Counted from the first letter of the stretch, positions 36,221-46,171 are shown. The stretch is 64,000 bases of DNA from Flavivirga eckloniae (GCF_002886045.1 NZ_CP025791.1:5223001-5287000); one strand, 5' to 3'. The notes: generated by a model not told the origin, from the sequence alone. Numbers and translations: made by a program.

Positions 36221-37456
36221 ATGAAAAAACGATCCCCAAATTTTAAAATCCGAAAATATTTCGGTCTTATTATAGTTTTACTTGTTTTATGTTTTTTAGT
36301 GTACAAAAACGCATCCGATTTTTCCCTATTTAGTACCTATGTTCCTGTTGAGCCTATAGCTGTACACAATAACGGAAAGGGTTTTGCTGGGTCTGCAACC
36401 TGTGTAGAATGCCATTTAGAAATATATAACACGCATATTGAAACCGCACATTACAAATCAACAGCCAAAGCAAATTTAAAAACAGTAAAGGGAAGTTTTA
36501 CACCTCCCAAAAACAGTTTTAGTTTAAATGATTCCATAGAATTTAAGATGGAAAATAGAAACGGTTTGTTGTATCAAGAGGCTTTTTTAAAATCCGATAA
36601 TCAACGTATTAGTAGCTCGCGTTTCGATATTACCATTGGTTCCGGAACTAAAGGACAATCTTATTTAAAATGGAAAGATAGCTCCCTGTACCAATTACAA
36701 GTTACATATTTTACATCCAATGATAGTTGGGTTAATAGTCCGGGATATCCGTCTGATCGGCTAGCTTCCGATAGACCTATTTTTGAAAGATGCTTAGAAT
36801 GTCATATGACCTATGCTAAAAGCACAAAACAGTTTAATAAACGTAACAGTTACAGAAAATCTCAAATAGTTTACGGTATAGATTGCGAACGTTGTCATGG
36901 CCCGGCACTAGACCATGTAAATTTTCATAGAGAAAACCCATTAGATACTGTTGCCATGCACGTGGTAAAACATAGTGACTTAACTAGACAACAAAATTTA
37001 GATGCCTGTGCTTTATGCCATTCTGGATTAAGAATGCGAAGGAGTAAGGATCCTTTCATTTTTGTAACAGGAGATACTTTAAATAAATTTTCCACTCCAG
37101 ATTATACAGAGAAAGATTTGGAAGAATTAGATGTTCATGGAAATCAATACGGATTACTTTCTGCTAGTAAATGTTTTAAGAAAAGTGATGCTATGAATTG
37201 TACCACATGCCATAACCCACATGAAAACCAAAGAGGCAACCGTGTGTCATTCAACAAAAAATGCCAAAGCTGCCACGGTAAGGGTGATGGGTTTCATGGT
37301 GTTTGTACAGCATCAGAAGCAAGTAAAGAAGCTTCTAATAATAATTGTATTCAGTGCCATATGCCTATAGTACTTTCAAAAACAATGAAAATAGAAACCT
37401 CTGCAGATACATTAAATCCTGTACCAGTACGTACCCATTTTATCGGAATTTATTAG
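36221..37456 (+). CDS. seven-heme c-type cytochrome
   Basis: 411 residues with one N-terminal anchor helix (YFGLIIVLLVLCFLVY) and a periplasmic part. I count seven CxxCH heme sites: CVECH, CLECH, CERCH, CALCH, CTTCH, CQSCH, CIQCH. Spacing and the YNTHIETAHYKSTAKA region resemble cytochrome c554/NrfH-like multiheme proteins. It would accept or pass electrons in the periplasm. Eight bases after the UnbV lipoprotein and in the middle of a polysaccharide locus, it suggests redox chemistry tied to glycan breakdown (inference). A terminator follows at 37736. Confidence 0.92.
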   Translation: MKKRSPNFKIRKYFGLIIVLLVLCFLVYKNASDFSLFSTYVPVEPIAVHNNGKGFAGSATCVECHLEIYNTHIETAHYKSTAKANLKTVKGSFTPPKNSFSLNDSIEFKMENRNGLLYQEAFLKSDNQRISSSRFDITIGSGTKGQSYLKWKDSSLYQLQVTYFTSNDSWVNSPGYPSDRLASDRPIFERCLECHMTYAKSTKQFNKRNSYRKSQIVYGIDCERCHGPALDHVNFHRENPLDTVAMHVVKHSDLTRQQNLDACALCHSGLRMRRSKDPFIFVTGDTLNKFSTPDYTEKDLEELDVHGNQYGLLSASKCFKKSDAMNCTTCHNPHENQRGNRVSFNKKCQSCHGKGDGFHGVCTASEASKEASNNNCIQCHMPIVLSKTMKIETSADTLNPVPVRTHFIGIY

Positions 37457-37735
37457 TGAAACTCTATTTTGAAAAGTTGCGAAGCAAAGCATTCAAAAAA
37501 TAAGTAGAACTAATCCCGCTTCCTGTGCTGAACTTGTTTCAGTATCTGGCGGGGTCTTAGGTCTAATATCGGAATTTAAAAAGAATATTTTCAATTGTAT
37601 GCCTCGTGCGCTTGCCTCAAGGATCATTTACTAAGAGTCATCAATAAAATAATATCTTTAGTAATTTACTATTGCTTTAGGTAACATTAAGATTTATAGT
37701 GATTTAAAACTACTTTTAAATTTAGATGTTTGTTT

Positions 37736-37770
37736 TGGCAGCTATTCGAATAGCTGCCACATATTTTTTT
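37736..37770 (+). terminator. terminator after the cytochrome gene
   Basis: A perfect 24-base palindrome made of TGGCAGCTATTC and its complement (37736-37759), then CATA and a T-run to 37770. It ends the susC-to-cytochrome transcript. Confidence 0.85.
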
Positions 37771-37908
37771 ACTACTATTTGTCGCTTTAACGCTACCCGT
37801 TTTTCTTTCCATTGGGTCTTAGTATTAAACGAGTTTTCGTAGAGAAGATTTCGGAATTTACGTTGATATAGTATTAATTTAATGAGAATCTTATTTAAGC
37901 GTTCAAGA

Positions 37909-37956
37909 TGTCACTTTGAGTGATCTCGGAGAAAACCGGGATCACTCAAACTGACA
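37909..37956. repeat. REP-like long hairpin
   Basis: An imperfect 48-base inverted repeat: TGTCA-TTTGAGTGATC-CGG arm, loop AGAAAA, and the complementary arm. It lies in a 596-base gene-free stretch (37457-38052). The flanking 29 bases (37953-37981) are the inverted copy of 25159-25187. The rest of the stretch shows nothing else recognisable. Confidence 0.7.
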
Positions 37957-38052
37957 TAAATTTTCTTATCCAAGATTCACGTTGATTTAGGGTGTATTAA
38001 CGTTTGCCCCAATTAAATATTAAAGCCTAATAGGTATTAGAAATAATAAAAG

Positions 38053-40347
38053 ATGTTAAAATTGTTTAAGCCATTTATTTTGTTTGTCCTCACAAATCAC
38101 CAGAATTCTTATGTTCAAAGAAAAACTTTAAGAATAAGTTTCATTCCAATAAAAAATACAACGAAGCAAGTTTGTAAAAAAACGTTTTTGTTTGTCTTTA
38201 TAATGTTAATGAGTTATTCGGTTGATGCACAAAAAACACAAATAATGGAAAAAAAGATAGATAGTATACTCACTTTATTAACCCTGGAGGAAAAAGTAGC
38301 GATGTGTCATGCACAATCCAAATTTAGCACACCCGGAGTTCCGCGTCTTGGAATTCCCGAAATATGGATGTCTGATGGTCCCCATGGTGTACGTGCAGAA
38401 TTAAAATGGGATAGCTGGGATTATGCAGAGTGGGGAAATGATTCCATAACGGCCTTTCCGGCTCTAACCTGTTTGGCTTCTACATTCAATCCGGCCCTAT
38501 CCAAAGCCTATGGCGTTAGTGTTGGAGAAGAAGCACGCTATAGAAAAAAGGACGTGTTATTAGGGCCAGGCGTTAATATTTACAGAACGCCATTAAACGG
38601 AAGAAACTTCGAATATATGGGAGAAGATCCATATTTAGCCTCTAAGTTGGTGGTGCCCTATATAAAAGGCGTTCAGGAAAATGGCGTGGCAGCCTGTGTG
38701 AAACATTTTGCCGTTAACAACCAAGAGTTATGGAGAGATCATATTAATGTTGAGGTAAGCGATAGAGCACTTTATGAGATTTATTTACCAGCTTTTAAAG
38801 CATCGGTTATAGAAGGCGGTGTTTGGGCTATAATGGGATCCTATAACAAATTTAGAGGGCAATATTGTAGCCATAATGAATTACTGCTTAACAAAATTTT
38901 AAAAACAGATTGGGATTTTGATGGGGTTGTAATAAGCGATTGGGGAGCTACACATAACACCTATGAGTCTGCCATGTTCGGTTTGGATATGGAAATGGGA
39001 ACAGGAACAGATGGATTAGGAACAACGGCACTTAATCATTACGATCGTTATTACCTCGCATTGCCGTTTTTAGAATCAATAAAAAAGGGAGAGATTGATG
39101 AAGCCGTTGTTGATGATAAGGTTAGACGCATTCTTAGATTGATGCATAGAACTAACATGAACCTAAACCGGCCTTGGGGAAAAATGAATAATGTAGAGCA
39201 CCATGATGTAGCACGTAAAGTTGCAACAGAAGGGATTGTGCTATTAAAAAACAAAGAAAGTTTCTTTCCCATAAAAGATAAAAAAGAATTAACTATAGCT
39301 GTAATTGGAGAAAATGCAACACGTTCAATGACATTAGGTGGCGGTTCTTCTGAATTGAAACCGCAATTTGAAATATCGCCATTAGAAGGCTTAAAAAAAC
39401 GATATAAAAATGCTAAGATTTTACACACTATGGGGTTTGCCTCAGGACCATCGGCTTACGATGAAGTACTACCATCGCCTTATAATGCCGATTCTCTTAA
39501 AGTTGAAGCCCTTAAATTAGCTAAAAAAGCAGATGTCGTATTGTTTTTTGGAGGATTGAATAAAAGCCATCATCAGGATTGCGAAGGTGACGACAGAAAA
39601 CAATTCAAACTACCCTTTGGGCAAGACGAATTACTAGACGATATTATAGCTCTTAATAAAAATACAGGCGTGATATTGTTAACTGGTAATGCTGTAGAAA
39701 TGCCTTGGTTAGGAAAAATTAATGGACTTATACAAGGTTGGTACCTTGGTAGTATAGCAGGAAATGCTCTGGCAGATGTTATTAGTGGTGATGTAAACCC
39801 ATCTGGAAAATTACCTTTTTCATTTCCAGTAAAACTAAAAGATAATGCCGCACATTATTTTGGTGAATTGTCGTATCCCGGAGACAGTATTAATCAATAC
39901 TATAAGGAAGATATTTTAGTAGGATACCGTTGGCACGATACTAAAAAAATCAAACCGTTATTTGCTTTTGGCGAAGGACTGTCTTATACCTCATTCGAAC
40001 TTAAAAACTTCAAATTGAAACAAAAAACATATACAAAGGACGAAAACATTATTGTTTCTGGTGAGGTATTGAACACAGGAGGTTTGGATGGAGCAGAAGT
40101 CGTTCAAGTTTATATAGGAAAGCCTAAATCGAAAGTAAAAAGAGCCGTCAAAGAATTAAAAGGATTTAAAAAAGTGATTGTTGAAAAGGGAGAAACTAAA
40201 TCTGTAGAAATAACAATTAATGTAAATGATTTGGCTTTTTATGACGAGAGCATTTCAGACTGGAACTTAGAGAAAGGAAGTTATATAGCTTACATCGGTA
40301 ATGCATCCAATAACGTAACAGAGAAGATAAAATTTGAAATCAAATAA
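38053..40347 (+). CDS. glycoside hydrolase family 3, beta-glucosidase/xylosidase type
   Basis: 764 residues. GH3 TIM barrel (PRLGIPEIWMSDGPHGVR, GPGVNIYRTPLNGRNFEYMGEDPYLA, CVKHFAVNNQE, GSYNKFRG), catalytic nucleophile Asp in VVISDWGATH near residue 296, then the alpha/beta sandwich (EGIVLLKN) and a C-terminal fibronectin III-like domain (SYTSFEL, GGLDGAEVVQVYIG). The true signal peptide seems to be KKTFLFVFIMLMSYSVDAQ near residues 52-70, so translation may start later than the listed ATG. Periplasmic; releases glucose or related sugar from oligomers. It follows a terminator and starts a second transcription unit with the next GH3. Confidence 0.93.
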   Translation: MLKLFKPFILFVLTNHQNSYVQRKTLRISFIPIKNTTKQVCKKTFLFVFIMLMSYSVDAQKTQIMEKKIDSILTLLTLEEKVAMCHAQSKFSTPGVPRLGIPEIWMSDGPHGVRAELKWDSWDYAEWGNDSITAFPALTCLASTFNPALSKAYGVSVGEEARYRKKDVLLGPGVNIYRTPLNGRNFEYMGEDPYLASKLVVPYIKGVQENGVAACVKHFAVNNQELWRDHINVEVSDRALYEIYLPAFKASVIEGGVWAIMGSYNKFRGQYCSHNELLLNKILKTDWDFDGVVISDWGATHNTYESAMFGLDMEMGTGTDGLGTTALNHYDRYYLALPFLESIKKGEIDEAVVDDKVRRILRLMHRTNMNLNRPWGKMNNVEHHDVARKVATEGIVLLKNKESFFPIKDKKELTIAVIGENATRSMTLGGGSSELKPQFEISPLEGLKKRYKNAKILHTMGFASGPSAYDEVLPSPYNADSLKVEALKLAKKADVVLFFGGLNKSHHQDCEGDDRKQFKLPFGQDELLDDIIALNKNTGVILLTGNAVEMPWLGKINGLIQGWYLGSIAGNALADVISGDVNPSGKLPFSFPVKLKDNAAHYFGELSYPGDSINQYYKEDILVGYRWHDTKKIKPLFAFGEGLSYTSFELKNFKLKQKTYTKDENIIVSGEVLNTGGLDGAEVVQVYIGKPKSKVKRAVKELKGFKKVIVEKGETKSVEITINVNDLAFYDESISDWNLEKGSYIAYIGNASNNVTEKIKFEIK

Positions 40348-40388
40348 AATAGCAGCCTTTCAAAATCTTAAAAATTAATGCCTTTTTA

Positions 40389-42635
40389 ATGAAACAGTAT
40401 TTAGCAATTATAGCACTCGTTTTAATGAGTTGCTCTCAAAATAAAACCACAACCGTTAAAAACAACGGTGAAGAAAAGTTTATAGACAGTGTATTGGCAA
40501 CGATGTCTATAGATGATAAAATAGGGCAAACCAATTTAAGAGGAACGTCGAGTAGAGCTAAAACTTTGTCGGAAGAATTAAAGGAAGATGTAAGACAAGG
40601 TAAAGTGGGAGCATTGCTAAATGTTATGAAGGTTGAGTTTGTAGACGAGCTTCAAAAAATAGCAGTAGAGGAAAGTCCTAATAAAATCCCTTTAATTTTT
40701 GGAAGGGATGTTGTTCATGGGTTTAAAACCATATTTCCCATTCCTATAGGCTTGGCAGCTTCATGGGATACGGAAATAGCAAAATCGTCATCCAGGGTTG
40801 CAGCTATAGAAGCCAGTTCTGTTGGAATTCGTTGGACCTTCGCACCCATGTTAGATATTGCTAGAGATAGCCGTTGGGGAAGAATAGCAGAATCTCCCGG
40901 AGAAGATCCATATTTAGCATCTGTATTAGGAAAAGCTTATGTTGAGGGTTTTCAAGGAGATTCCTTAAATAATCCAACAAGCATAGCCGCATGTGCTAAG
41001 CATTATATAGGTTATGGTGCAGCTATGGGAGGTAGAGACTATAATACCACAGTAATCCCCGAAGCATTGTTACGCAATGTGTATTTACCTCCCTTTCAAT
41101 CTGCTTTAAACGCTGGAGCGGCAACTGTAATGACATCTTTTAATGAAATAAATGGTATTCCGGCAACCGGAAATGAATTTTTATTAAAACAAGTTTTAAG
41201 AGATGAGTTAAAGTTTGACGGGTTTGTAGTAAGCGACTGGGACTCTGTTGTAGAAATGATTGCTCATGGCTATGCAAGAGATGAAAAACATGCTGCGGAA
41301 CTGGCAGCCAAGGCAGGCATGGATATGGAAATGACCAGTAACGCTTATGAGCTTCATCTAAAAAAGCTGATTGAACAAGGCAAGGTTACAGAAGGGCAGC
41401 TCAATGTATTTGTAAAGAATATTTTAAGAATAAAATATAGATTAGGGTTGTTTAATACCCCTTATAGGGATAAAAATAATGAGGCAGCTTTTTATGCAAA
41501 AGCACATTTGGAAGAAGCCAAGGAAGCTGCGATTAAAAGCTCGGTACTGCTAAAAAATGAGCAGGTATTGCCTATGTCGAGCCAAACAAAAGTAGCTTTA
41601 ATAGGTCCTTTGGCCAATGCCCCGTTAGATCAAATGGGAACTTGGACATTCGATGGTGAAAAGGCACACACTATAACGCCTTTAAAAGCATTTGAAACTG
41701 CTAACGTAAACTTTACTCATATAAAAGCATTAACGCATAGTAGAGACCGATCGAAAGCACAGTTTAAAAGTGCTGTTAATGCAGTAAAGAATTCTGATGT
41801 GATCGTGTTTGTAGCGGGCGAGGAGGCTATTCTGTCTGGAGAGGCACATAGTAGGGCAAATATAGATCTGCCTGGGGTACAAGAAGACTTGATAAAAGCA
41901 TTGAGTGAAACAGGAAAACCTATAGTTTTAGTTATTATGGCTGGGCGTCCCATTACCATTACAAACATTATTGATGATGTAGATGCCGTTTTAATGGCTT
42001 GGCATCCCGGTACTATGGGCGGTGTGGCATTGCAGGAGATTCTTTTTGGATTAAGGGAACCAGAAGGCAGATTACCAGTATCCTGGCCGAAAACTGCCGG
42101 ACAGTTACCTTATTTTTATAACCATAAAAATACGGGCAGACCTGCTAATAAAAAAGATTATGTTGCTATGTATGATATTCCTGTAGGTGCTTGGCAAAGT
42201 TCCTTAGGTAATGATTCCCACTATTTAGATGTGGGGTATACACCACATTTTCCGTTTGGTTTTGGTTTAGGGTATACAGCGTTTAAATATACCGATTTAG
42301 AAATATCAAAAGACACCATTGGTTTTAACGAAACCTTACAAGTAAAAGTTTCTATTACAAATGTCGGGGAAAGACCCGGTAAAGAAGTCGTACAGTTTTA
42401 TGTACAGGATGTAGTTGGTAGTATAACCCGACCAGTTAGAGAGTTAAAAGGGTTTCAGCACATCAGTTTAAATAAAGGAGAAACAAAAGAGGTGGTATTT
42501 AAATTATCGACAGGGGCGTTAGGTTTTTCGAATCATAAAATAATGCATACTGTTGAAGAAGGTGATTTTAATTTATGGGTGGGGGCCCAGGCCACCTCTG
42601 GTTTAAAAGGTGCTTTCTATCTTAAAGAATATTAG
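40389..42635 (+). CDS. glycoside hydrolase family 3, BglX-like lipoprotein
   Basis: 748 residues with lipoprotein signal (IIALVLMSCSQ). BglX-type features: IPLIFGRDVVHGFKTIFPIPIGLAASWD, WTFAPMLDIARDSRWGRIAESPGEDPYL, KHYIGYGAAMGGRDYN, nucleophile Asp in FVVSDWDS near 283, C-terminal domain GRPITI-WHPGTMGGVALQEILFG and FnIII end with EVVQFYVQD. Periplasmic beta-glucosidase acting on imported oligomers. It lies 41 bases after the first GH3 and is likely co-transcribed. Two dissimilar GH3 suggest two linkages or two chain ends. Confidence 0.94.
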   Translation: MKQYLAIIALVLMSCSQNKTTTVKNNGEEKFIDSVLATMSIDDKIGQTNLRGTSSRAKTLSEELKEDVRQGKVGALLNVMKVEFVDELQKIAVEESPNKIPLIFGRDVVHGFKTIFPIPIGLAASWDTEIAKSSSRVAAIEASSVGIRWTFAPMLDIARDSRWGRIAESPGEDPYLASVLGKAYVEGFQGDSLNNPTSIAACAKHYIGYGAAMGGRDYNTTVIPEALLRNVYLPPFQSALNAGAATVMTSFNEINGIPATGNEFLLKQVLRDELKFDGFVVSDWDSVVEMIAHGYARDEKHAAELAAKAGMDMEMTSNAYELHLKKLIEQGKVTEGQLNVFVKNILRIKYRLGLFNTPYRDKNNEAAFYAKAHLEEAKEAAIKSSVLLKNEQVLPMSSQTKVALIGPLANAPLDQMGTWTFDGEKAHTITPLKAFETANVNFTHIKALTHSRDRSKAQFKSAVNAVKNSDVIVFVAGEEAILSGEAHSRANIDLPGVQEDLIKALSETGKPIVLVIMAGRPITITNIIDDVDAVLMAWHPGTMGGVALQEILFGLREPEGRLPVSWPKTAGQLPYFYNHKNTGRPANKKDYVAMYDIPVGAWQSSLGNDSHYLDVGYTPHFPFGFGLGYTAFKYTDLEISKDTIGFNETLQVKVSITNVGERPGKEVVQFYVQDVVGSITRPVRELKGFQHISLNKGETKEVVFKLSTGALGFSNHKIMHTVEEGDFNLWVGAQATSGLKGAFYLKEY

Positions 42636-42832
42636 GGTGATATAAATTTTTATGTTTGCAGGGTACTCCAAATGCTATTCTATACAAAGGTTTGAATATG
42701 GGACATTTGGCATTTCGAAATATCTGCCTTCAAACCGTTATAAATAGCTAAATCGGCTCATATTTAAATTCAGCACTATTCTTCAAATAACCTAATATTT
42801 ATTGTTTTGTTGCGTTTCTTTCAAAAAACTAT

Positions 42833-45229
42833 TTATTTAAAATCCGAAGAAACGAATGATAATATTTCTCCTTTTGTTGTTTCTCGTGAAATCATTTTTT
42901 TTCCGTATCTCAAATTTAAGTTATTTCCTTCGATAGATTTAACTTCCACTGTTACCAATTCCCCATTTTTCCATTCGATTGAAAGCTCAAAAGCGCCTCT
43001 ACCTTTTATTCCTGAAATTTTTCCAGAGGAGAGCGTTGAAGGAAGCGCAGGAAGAATATCTTGAAAATAGTCGCCTTTTTCATCACGTAAATGCGATTGT
43101 AATAGCATTTCGGTAATACCAGAAGTGGCTCCAAAATTTCCATCTATTTGAAAGGGTGGATGTGCATCAAATAAATTCACGTATAGACCTCCCCCTTCTA
43201 TTTTTTTACCATCTGGATTTTGAGTTATGGCTGGAACCATTAGATTTTTAAGTATTAAAAATGAATGATCCCCATCTAAAAGTCTTGCCCAAAAATTAAT
43301 TTTCCATGCTCGAGACCATCCGGTTCCACCATCGCCACGATGTTTAAGTGTTATTTTACATGCCTCTGCTAAATTTGGAGTTGTTAAAGGATGAATTTCA
43401 TTTCCTGGATGCAGCCCCCATAAATGCGAAACATGACGGTGCTCGTTATTCGGATTATCTTTATCAACTAACCACTCTTGCAATTGACCATGTTGACCAA
43501 TTAAGTTGGGGGCAATTTTAGCTCGTTTTTCTTTAATCATTTCGACAAATTCTGCATCAACCCCAAGTATTTCTGCAGCCTCAATGGTATTACTGAAAAG
43601 GTTTCTTATAATCTGATGGTCCATGGTTGGCCCCATCACCAGACCTCCATTTTCGGGACTGTTACTTGGACCGCTAATTAACCATTTTGGATTGTTGGGA
43701 TCGGGTGTTAAATATCCAACAAAAAATCTTGAGGCTTCTTTTAATATTGGATAAGCTTTGTTTTTTAAGTATTCCTTGTTATTGGTAAATTGATAATGCC
43801 ACCACAAATGTTTGCATAACCATGCACCTCCAGTAACCCAAATACCATGATTCGAATTATTAATAGGAGCAGCACCTCTCCACAAATCGGTGTTATGATG
43901 AGCTACCCAACCATCAAGGTTATAGTGTTCTTTTGCTACATTTTGTCCGCTCACCGCTAAGTCTTCCACCATTTGAATCATTGGACTTGTTAATTCTGAC
44001 AGATTCGTAATTTCAGCTAGCCAGTAATTCATTTCAGCATTAATATTTAGGGTGTATTTGCTATCCCAAGACGGATTAAGTTGGTCATTCCAAATGCCTT
44101 GCAAATTGGCTGGTTGCGTGCCTGCTCTTGACGAAGAAATCAACAAGTATCTTCCATATTGAAACAAAAGAGAAACTAAACTAGGGTCTTCATCTTGTTC
44201 AAAAGAAATTAGTCGTTCGTTCGTAGGACGGTTTGAAATCTCTGAAGTTCCTAATTCCAGTTCTACACGATTAAAGAGCTTTTGGAAGTCTTTTATATGA
44301 TTGTTTTTTAATTCTTTATATGATTTACCGTTTAAACCTTTGAGGTAATTTTCACATAGTTGGGCCGGATTACCACTAATATCTTTGAAATTGACAAAAC
44401 TTGTTGCAGCGACAAGTTGTATAGTTGCTGTGTTAGCATTGACTACCTTTATAGTATCATTTTCGATTACTAATTTACCCCCGTCATTTACTATTTTTAA
44501 ACGGGCTTCAAAAGTGATTTTGCTTTCGGGGTAAGGTGCTTTAATTACATCTAACGCTCTAGGATAATTATTAGCTTTACCCTTTAAAATAATTTCGTTC
44601 CCATTTACTATTACATCGTATTTAGAGTGTGGGGAATTTAAACCGATTGTAAAATTTAGTTTACCCTTTTTTGATGCTTCAATACGAATCAAAATTGCCT
44701 GATTTGGTTTAGAAACTAAAGCTTCACGTTTAAATTTGATGTTATCAATTTCATAGCTAACTGTGGTGATAGCGTTTTCTAAATTCAGTATTCGCTTAAA
44801 ATTAATTGCTTTTTCATGCTTTGGAAAATTTAATAAAATATTTCCAAAAGGTTGATAACTAAACTGACCAAAAGGTTGTGACATGAAGCGTTCATTTCCC
44901 AATTTATGAGCTTGTTTTTGCTTACCTTCTGAAAGTAGTTGACGCAACTCGTCTAATACTTTATATGCCTCTTTATTTGCATAATCGTGTGGTTGTCCAG
45001 TCCATAATGTTTCTTCGTTAAATTGAATGGTTTCATTTACTGTTCCACCGTAGACCATAGCGCCCAAACGTCCATTTCCGATTGGCATAGCTTCGGTCCA
45101 ACTACCTGCAGGTTTATCGTACCAAAGCATTGTAGATGGGTTTAATTCCTTTTCAATTTTTGAAAGATTGTCACAAGAAAATAGTTTTAATACAAATAAT
45201 ATAAGAACAAATCGAATTAGTTTTTTCAT
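42833..45229 (-). CDS. glycoside hydrolase family 95 (alpha-L-fucosidase/galactosidase type)
   Basis: 798 residues, lipoprotein-type signal (FVLKLFSCDN). GH95 hallmarks: LWYDKPAGSWTEAMPIGNGRLGAMVYGG, ETLWTGQPHDY, LQGIWNDQLNPSWDSKYTLNINAEMNYW with the catalytic Asn residues, the (alpha/alpha)6 core PTMDHQIIRNLF, HRHVSHLWGLHPG, and IDGNFGATSGITEML. The family inverts alpha-1,2-linked fucose or galactose. It converges with the second GH3 and is transcribed separately, so it may serve another glycan or remove side groups from the same one; fucosylated xyloglucan would fit GH5, GH3 and GH95, but no GH31 xylosidase is present. Confidence 0.93.
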   Translation of the reverse strand: MKKLIRFVLILFVLKLFSCDNLSKIEKELNPSTMLWYDKPAGSWTEAMPIGNGRLGAMVYGGTVNETIQFNEETLWTGQPHDYANKEAYKVLDELRQLLSEGKQKQAHKLGNERFMSQPFGQFSYQPFGNILLNFPKHEKAINFKRILNLENAITTVSYEIDNIKFKREALVSKPNQAILIRIEASKKGKLNFTIGLNSPHSKYDVIVNGNEIILKGKANNYPRALDVIKAPYPESKITFEARLKIVNDGGKLVIENDTIKVVNANTATIQLVAATSFVNFKDISGNPAQLCENYLKGLNGKSYKELKNNHIKDFQKLFNRVELELGTSEISNRPTNERLISFEQDEDPSLVSLLFQYGRYLLISSSRAGTQPANLQGIWNDQLNPSWDSKYTLNINAEMNYWLAEITNLSELTSPMIQMVEDLAVSGQNVAKEHYNLDGWVAHHNTDLWRGAAPINNSNHGIWVTGGAWLCKHLWWHYQFTNNKEYLKNKAYPILKEASRFFVGYLTPDPNNPKWLISGPSNSPENGGLVMGPTMDHQIIRNLFSNTIEAAEILGVDAEFVEMIKEKRAKIAPNLIGQHGQLQEWLVDKDNPNNEHRHVSHLWGLHPGNEIHPLTTPNLAEACKITLKHRGDGGTGWSRAWKINFWARLLDGDHSFLILKNLMVPAITQNPDGKKIEGGGLYVNLFDAHPPFQIDGNFGATSGITEMLLQSHLRDEKGDYFQDILPALPSTLSSGKISGIKGRGAFELSIEWKNGELVTVEVKSIEGNNLNLRYGKKMISRETTKGEILSFVSSDFK

Positions 45230-45264
45230 TATTTTTTCTATTTTAAAAATTTGGTGGACTTTGT

Positions 45265-45520
45265 AAACTAACGTGAGTTCGATTTAAAAGCAATCTAATT
45301 TTAACGATAAATACACTAAAAATGTTACTTGTCACCTTGAGTACTTCGGCTATGCTCAGCATAAACTAAAGTCGAAAGGTCACATTAAAACCTATAATTT
45401 TAAATAGGTTTCGACTTTAGCCTGTCTTGAGCGGAGTCGAAAGGCTCAACCCGACACTTAAATTAAATCACTGACATTCAGTATAATAATATTATGATTA
45501 CGTCGAACTCACGTTAAACT
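45265..45520. repeat. 256-base element with 18-base terminal inverted repeats
   Basis: AAACTAACGTGAGTTCGA (45265-45282) and TCGAACTCACGTTAAACT (45503-45520) are inverted with two differences. Inside are CTAAAGTCGAAA/TTTCGACTTTAG stems and copies of the flavobacterial CTTGAGCGGAGTCGAAAGG-type repeat. It has no reading frame and looks like a MITE-type non-autonomous element. Confidence 0.6.
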
Positions 45521-45558
45521 ATAACAAAGAGTTTGGTTTTACACTTATTAGCTATGTA

Positions 45559-46155
45559 TTATACATCGTCTTGTGTACTGGATTTTCTGCTGATTATGTC
45601 TAAAGTTTCATTCACAAAATCGGTCTTTCCAAGAACATAAGAACCTCTGTCATTTTTAAATTTAGTGGCTAATTCTATTTTTAGATTTTCGTATTGTTTT
45701 GCTTTTTCGAGGTTAGAATTCAAGAAGTCTCTAAAGTCAATTTGTTTCCACATTACGTTATTTTTAGGACACATATGAATATGAAAAATCTGTTCTTTTG
45801 TTCCATCAACATTATATCCTTTTCCGAAAGATGAGTATGCTTCAATATTTTCTCTTGTAGGAACTACAAAATGTGAGTAACCCAATTCGGTAAATTTTAC
45901 GATAAGGTTCTCGTTAAATAACATTTGTTTCGGAATTTCAATCATCAAATCGATATATGGTTTTGATTTAATGCTAGGAATTGATGAACTACCAAAGTGT
46001 TCTATACGTAAAATGGTCTCGCTTCCTACTTTATCAATTATTCGTTCTTTTTCGTTTTCGTAAATGTTTTTCCACTCTGGATTATGGTCAACCAATTCAA
46101 TCGGAAAAAGTGTATTCCAGTCATCTTTGGTCAAATCATTTAAGGTTTTCTTCAT
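45559..46155 (-). CDS. GrpB/UPF0157 family protein
   Basis: About 198 residues. The GrpB signature is plain: VDHNPEWKNIYENEKERI, LRIEHFGSSSIPSIKSKPYIDLMIEI (nucleotidyltransferase-like fold) and HIHMCPKNNVMWKQIDFRDFLN. The biochemical role of the family is not settled. I prefer the ATG at 46155 (MKKTLNDL) over a GTG at 46179 because the first codons of the longer form coincide with the shared 16-base AACGTGCTACAACAAT motif and overlap the upstream stop. It is the leftmost gene of the 45.5-52.0 kb cassette-like block. Confidence 0.88.
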   Translation of the reverse strand: MKKTLNDLTKDDWNTLFPIELVDHNPEWKNIYENEKERIIDKVGSETILRIEHFGSSSIPSIKSKPYIDLMIEIPKQMLFNENLIVKFTELGYSHFVVPTRENIEAYSSFGKGYNVDGTKEQIFHIHMCPKNNVMWKQIDFRDFLNSNLEKAKQYENLKIELATKFKNDRGSYVLGKTDFVNETLDIISRKSSTQDDV

Positions 46156-46171
46156 TGTTGTAGCACGTTTT

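Noticed and set aside
42807-43064. 85-codon forward frame opposite the GH95 gene end
   Set aside because: Antisense of the conserved GH95 C-terminus.
25794-45229. Naming the PUL substrate as xyloglucan
   Set aside because: GH5, GH3 and GH95 would fit, but there is no GH31 or other xylosidase, and GH95 is on the opposite strand; substrate left open.
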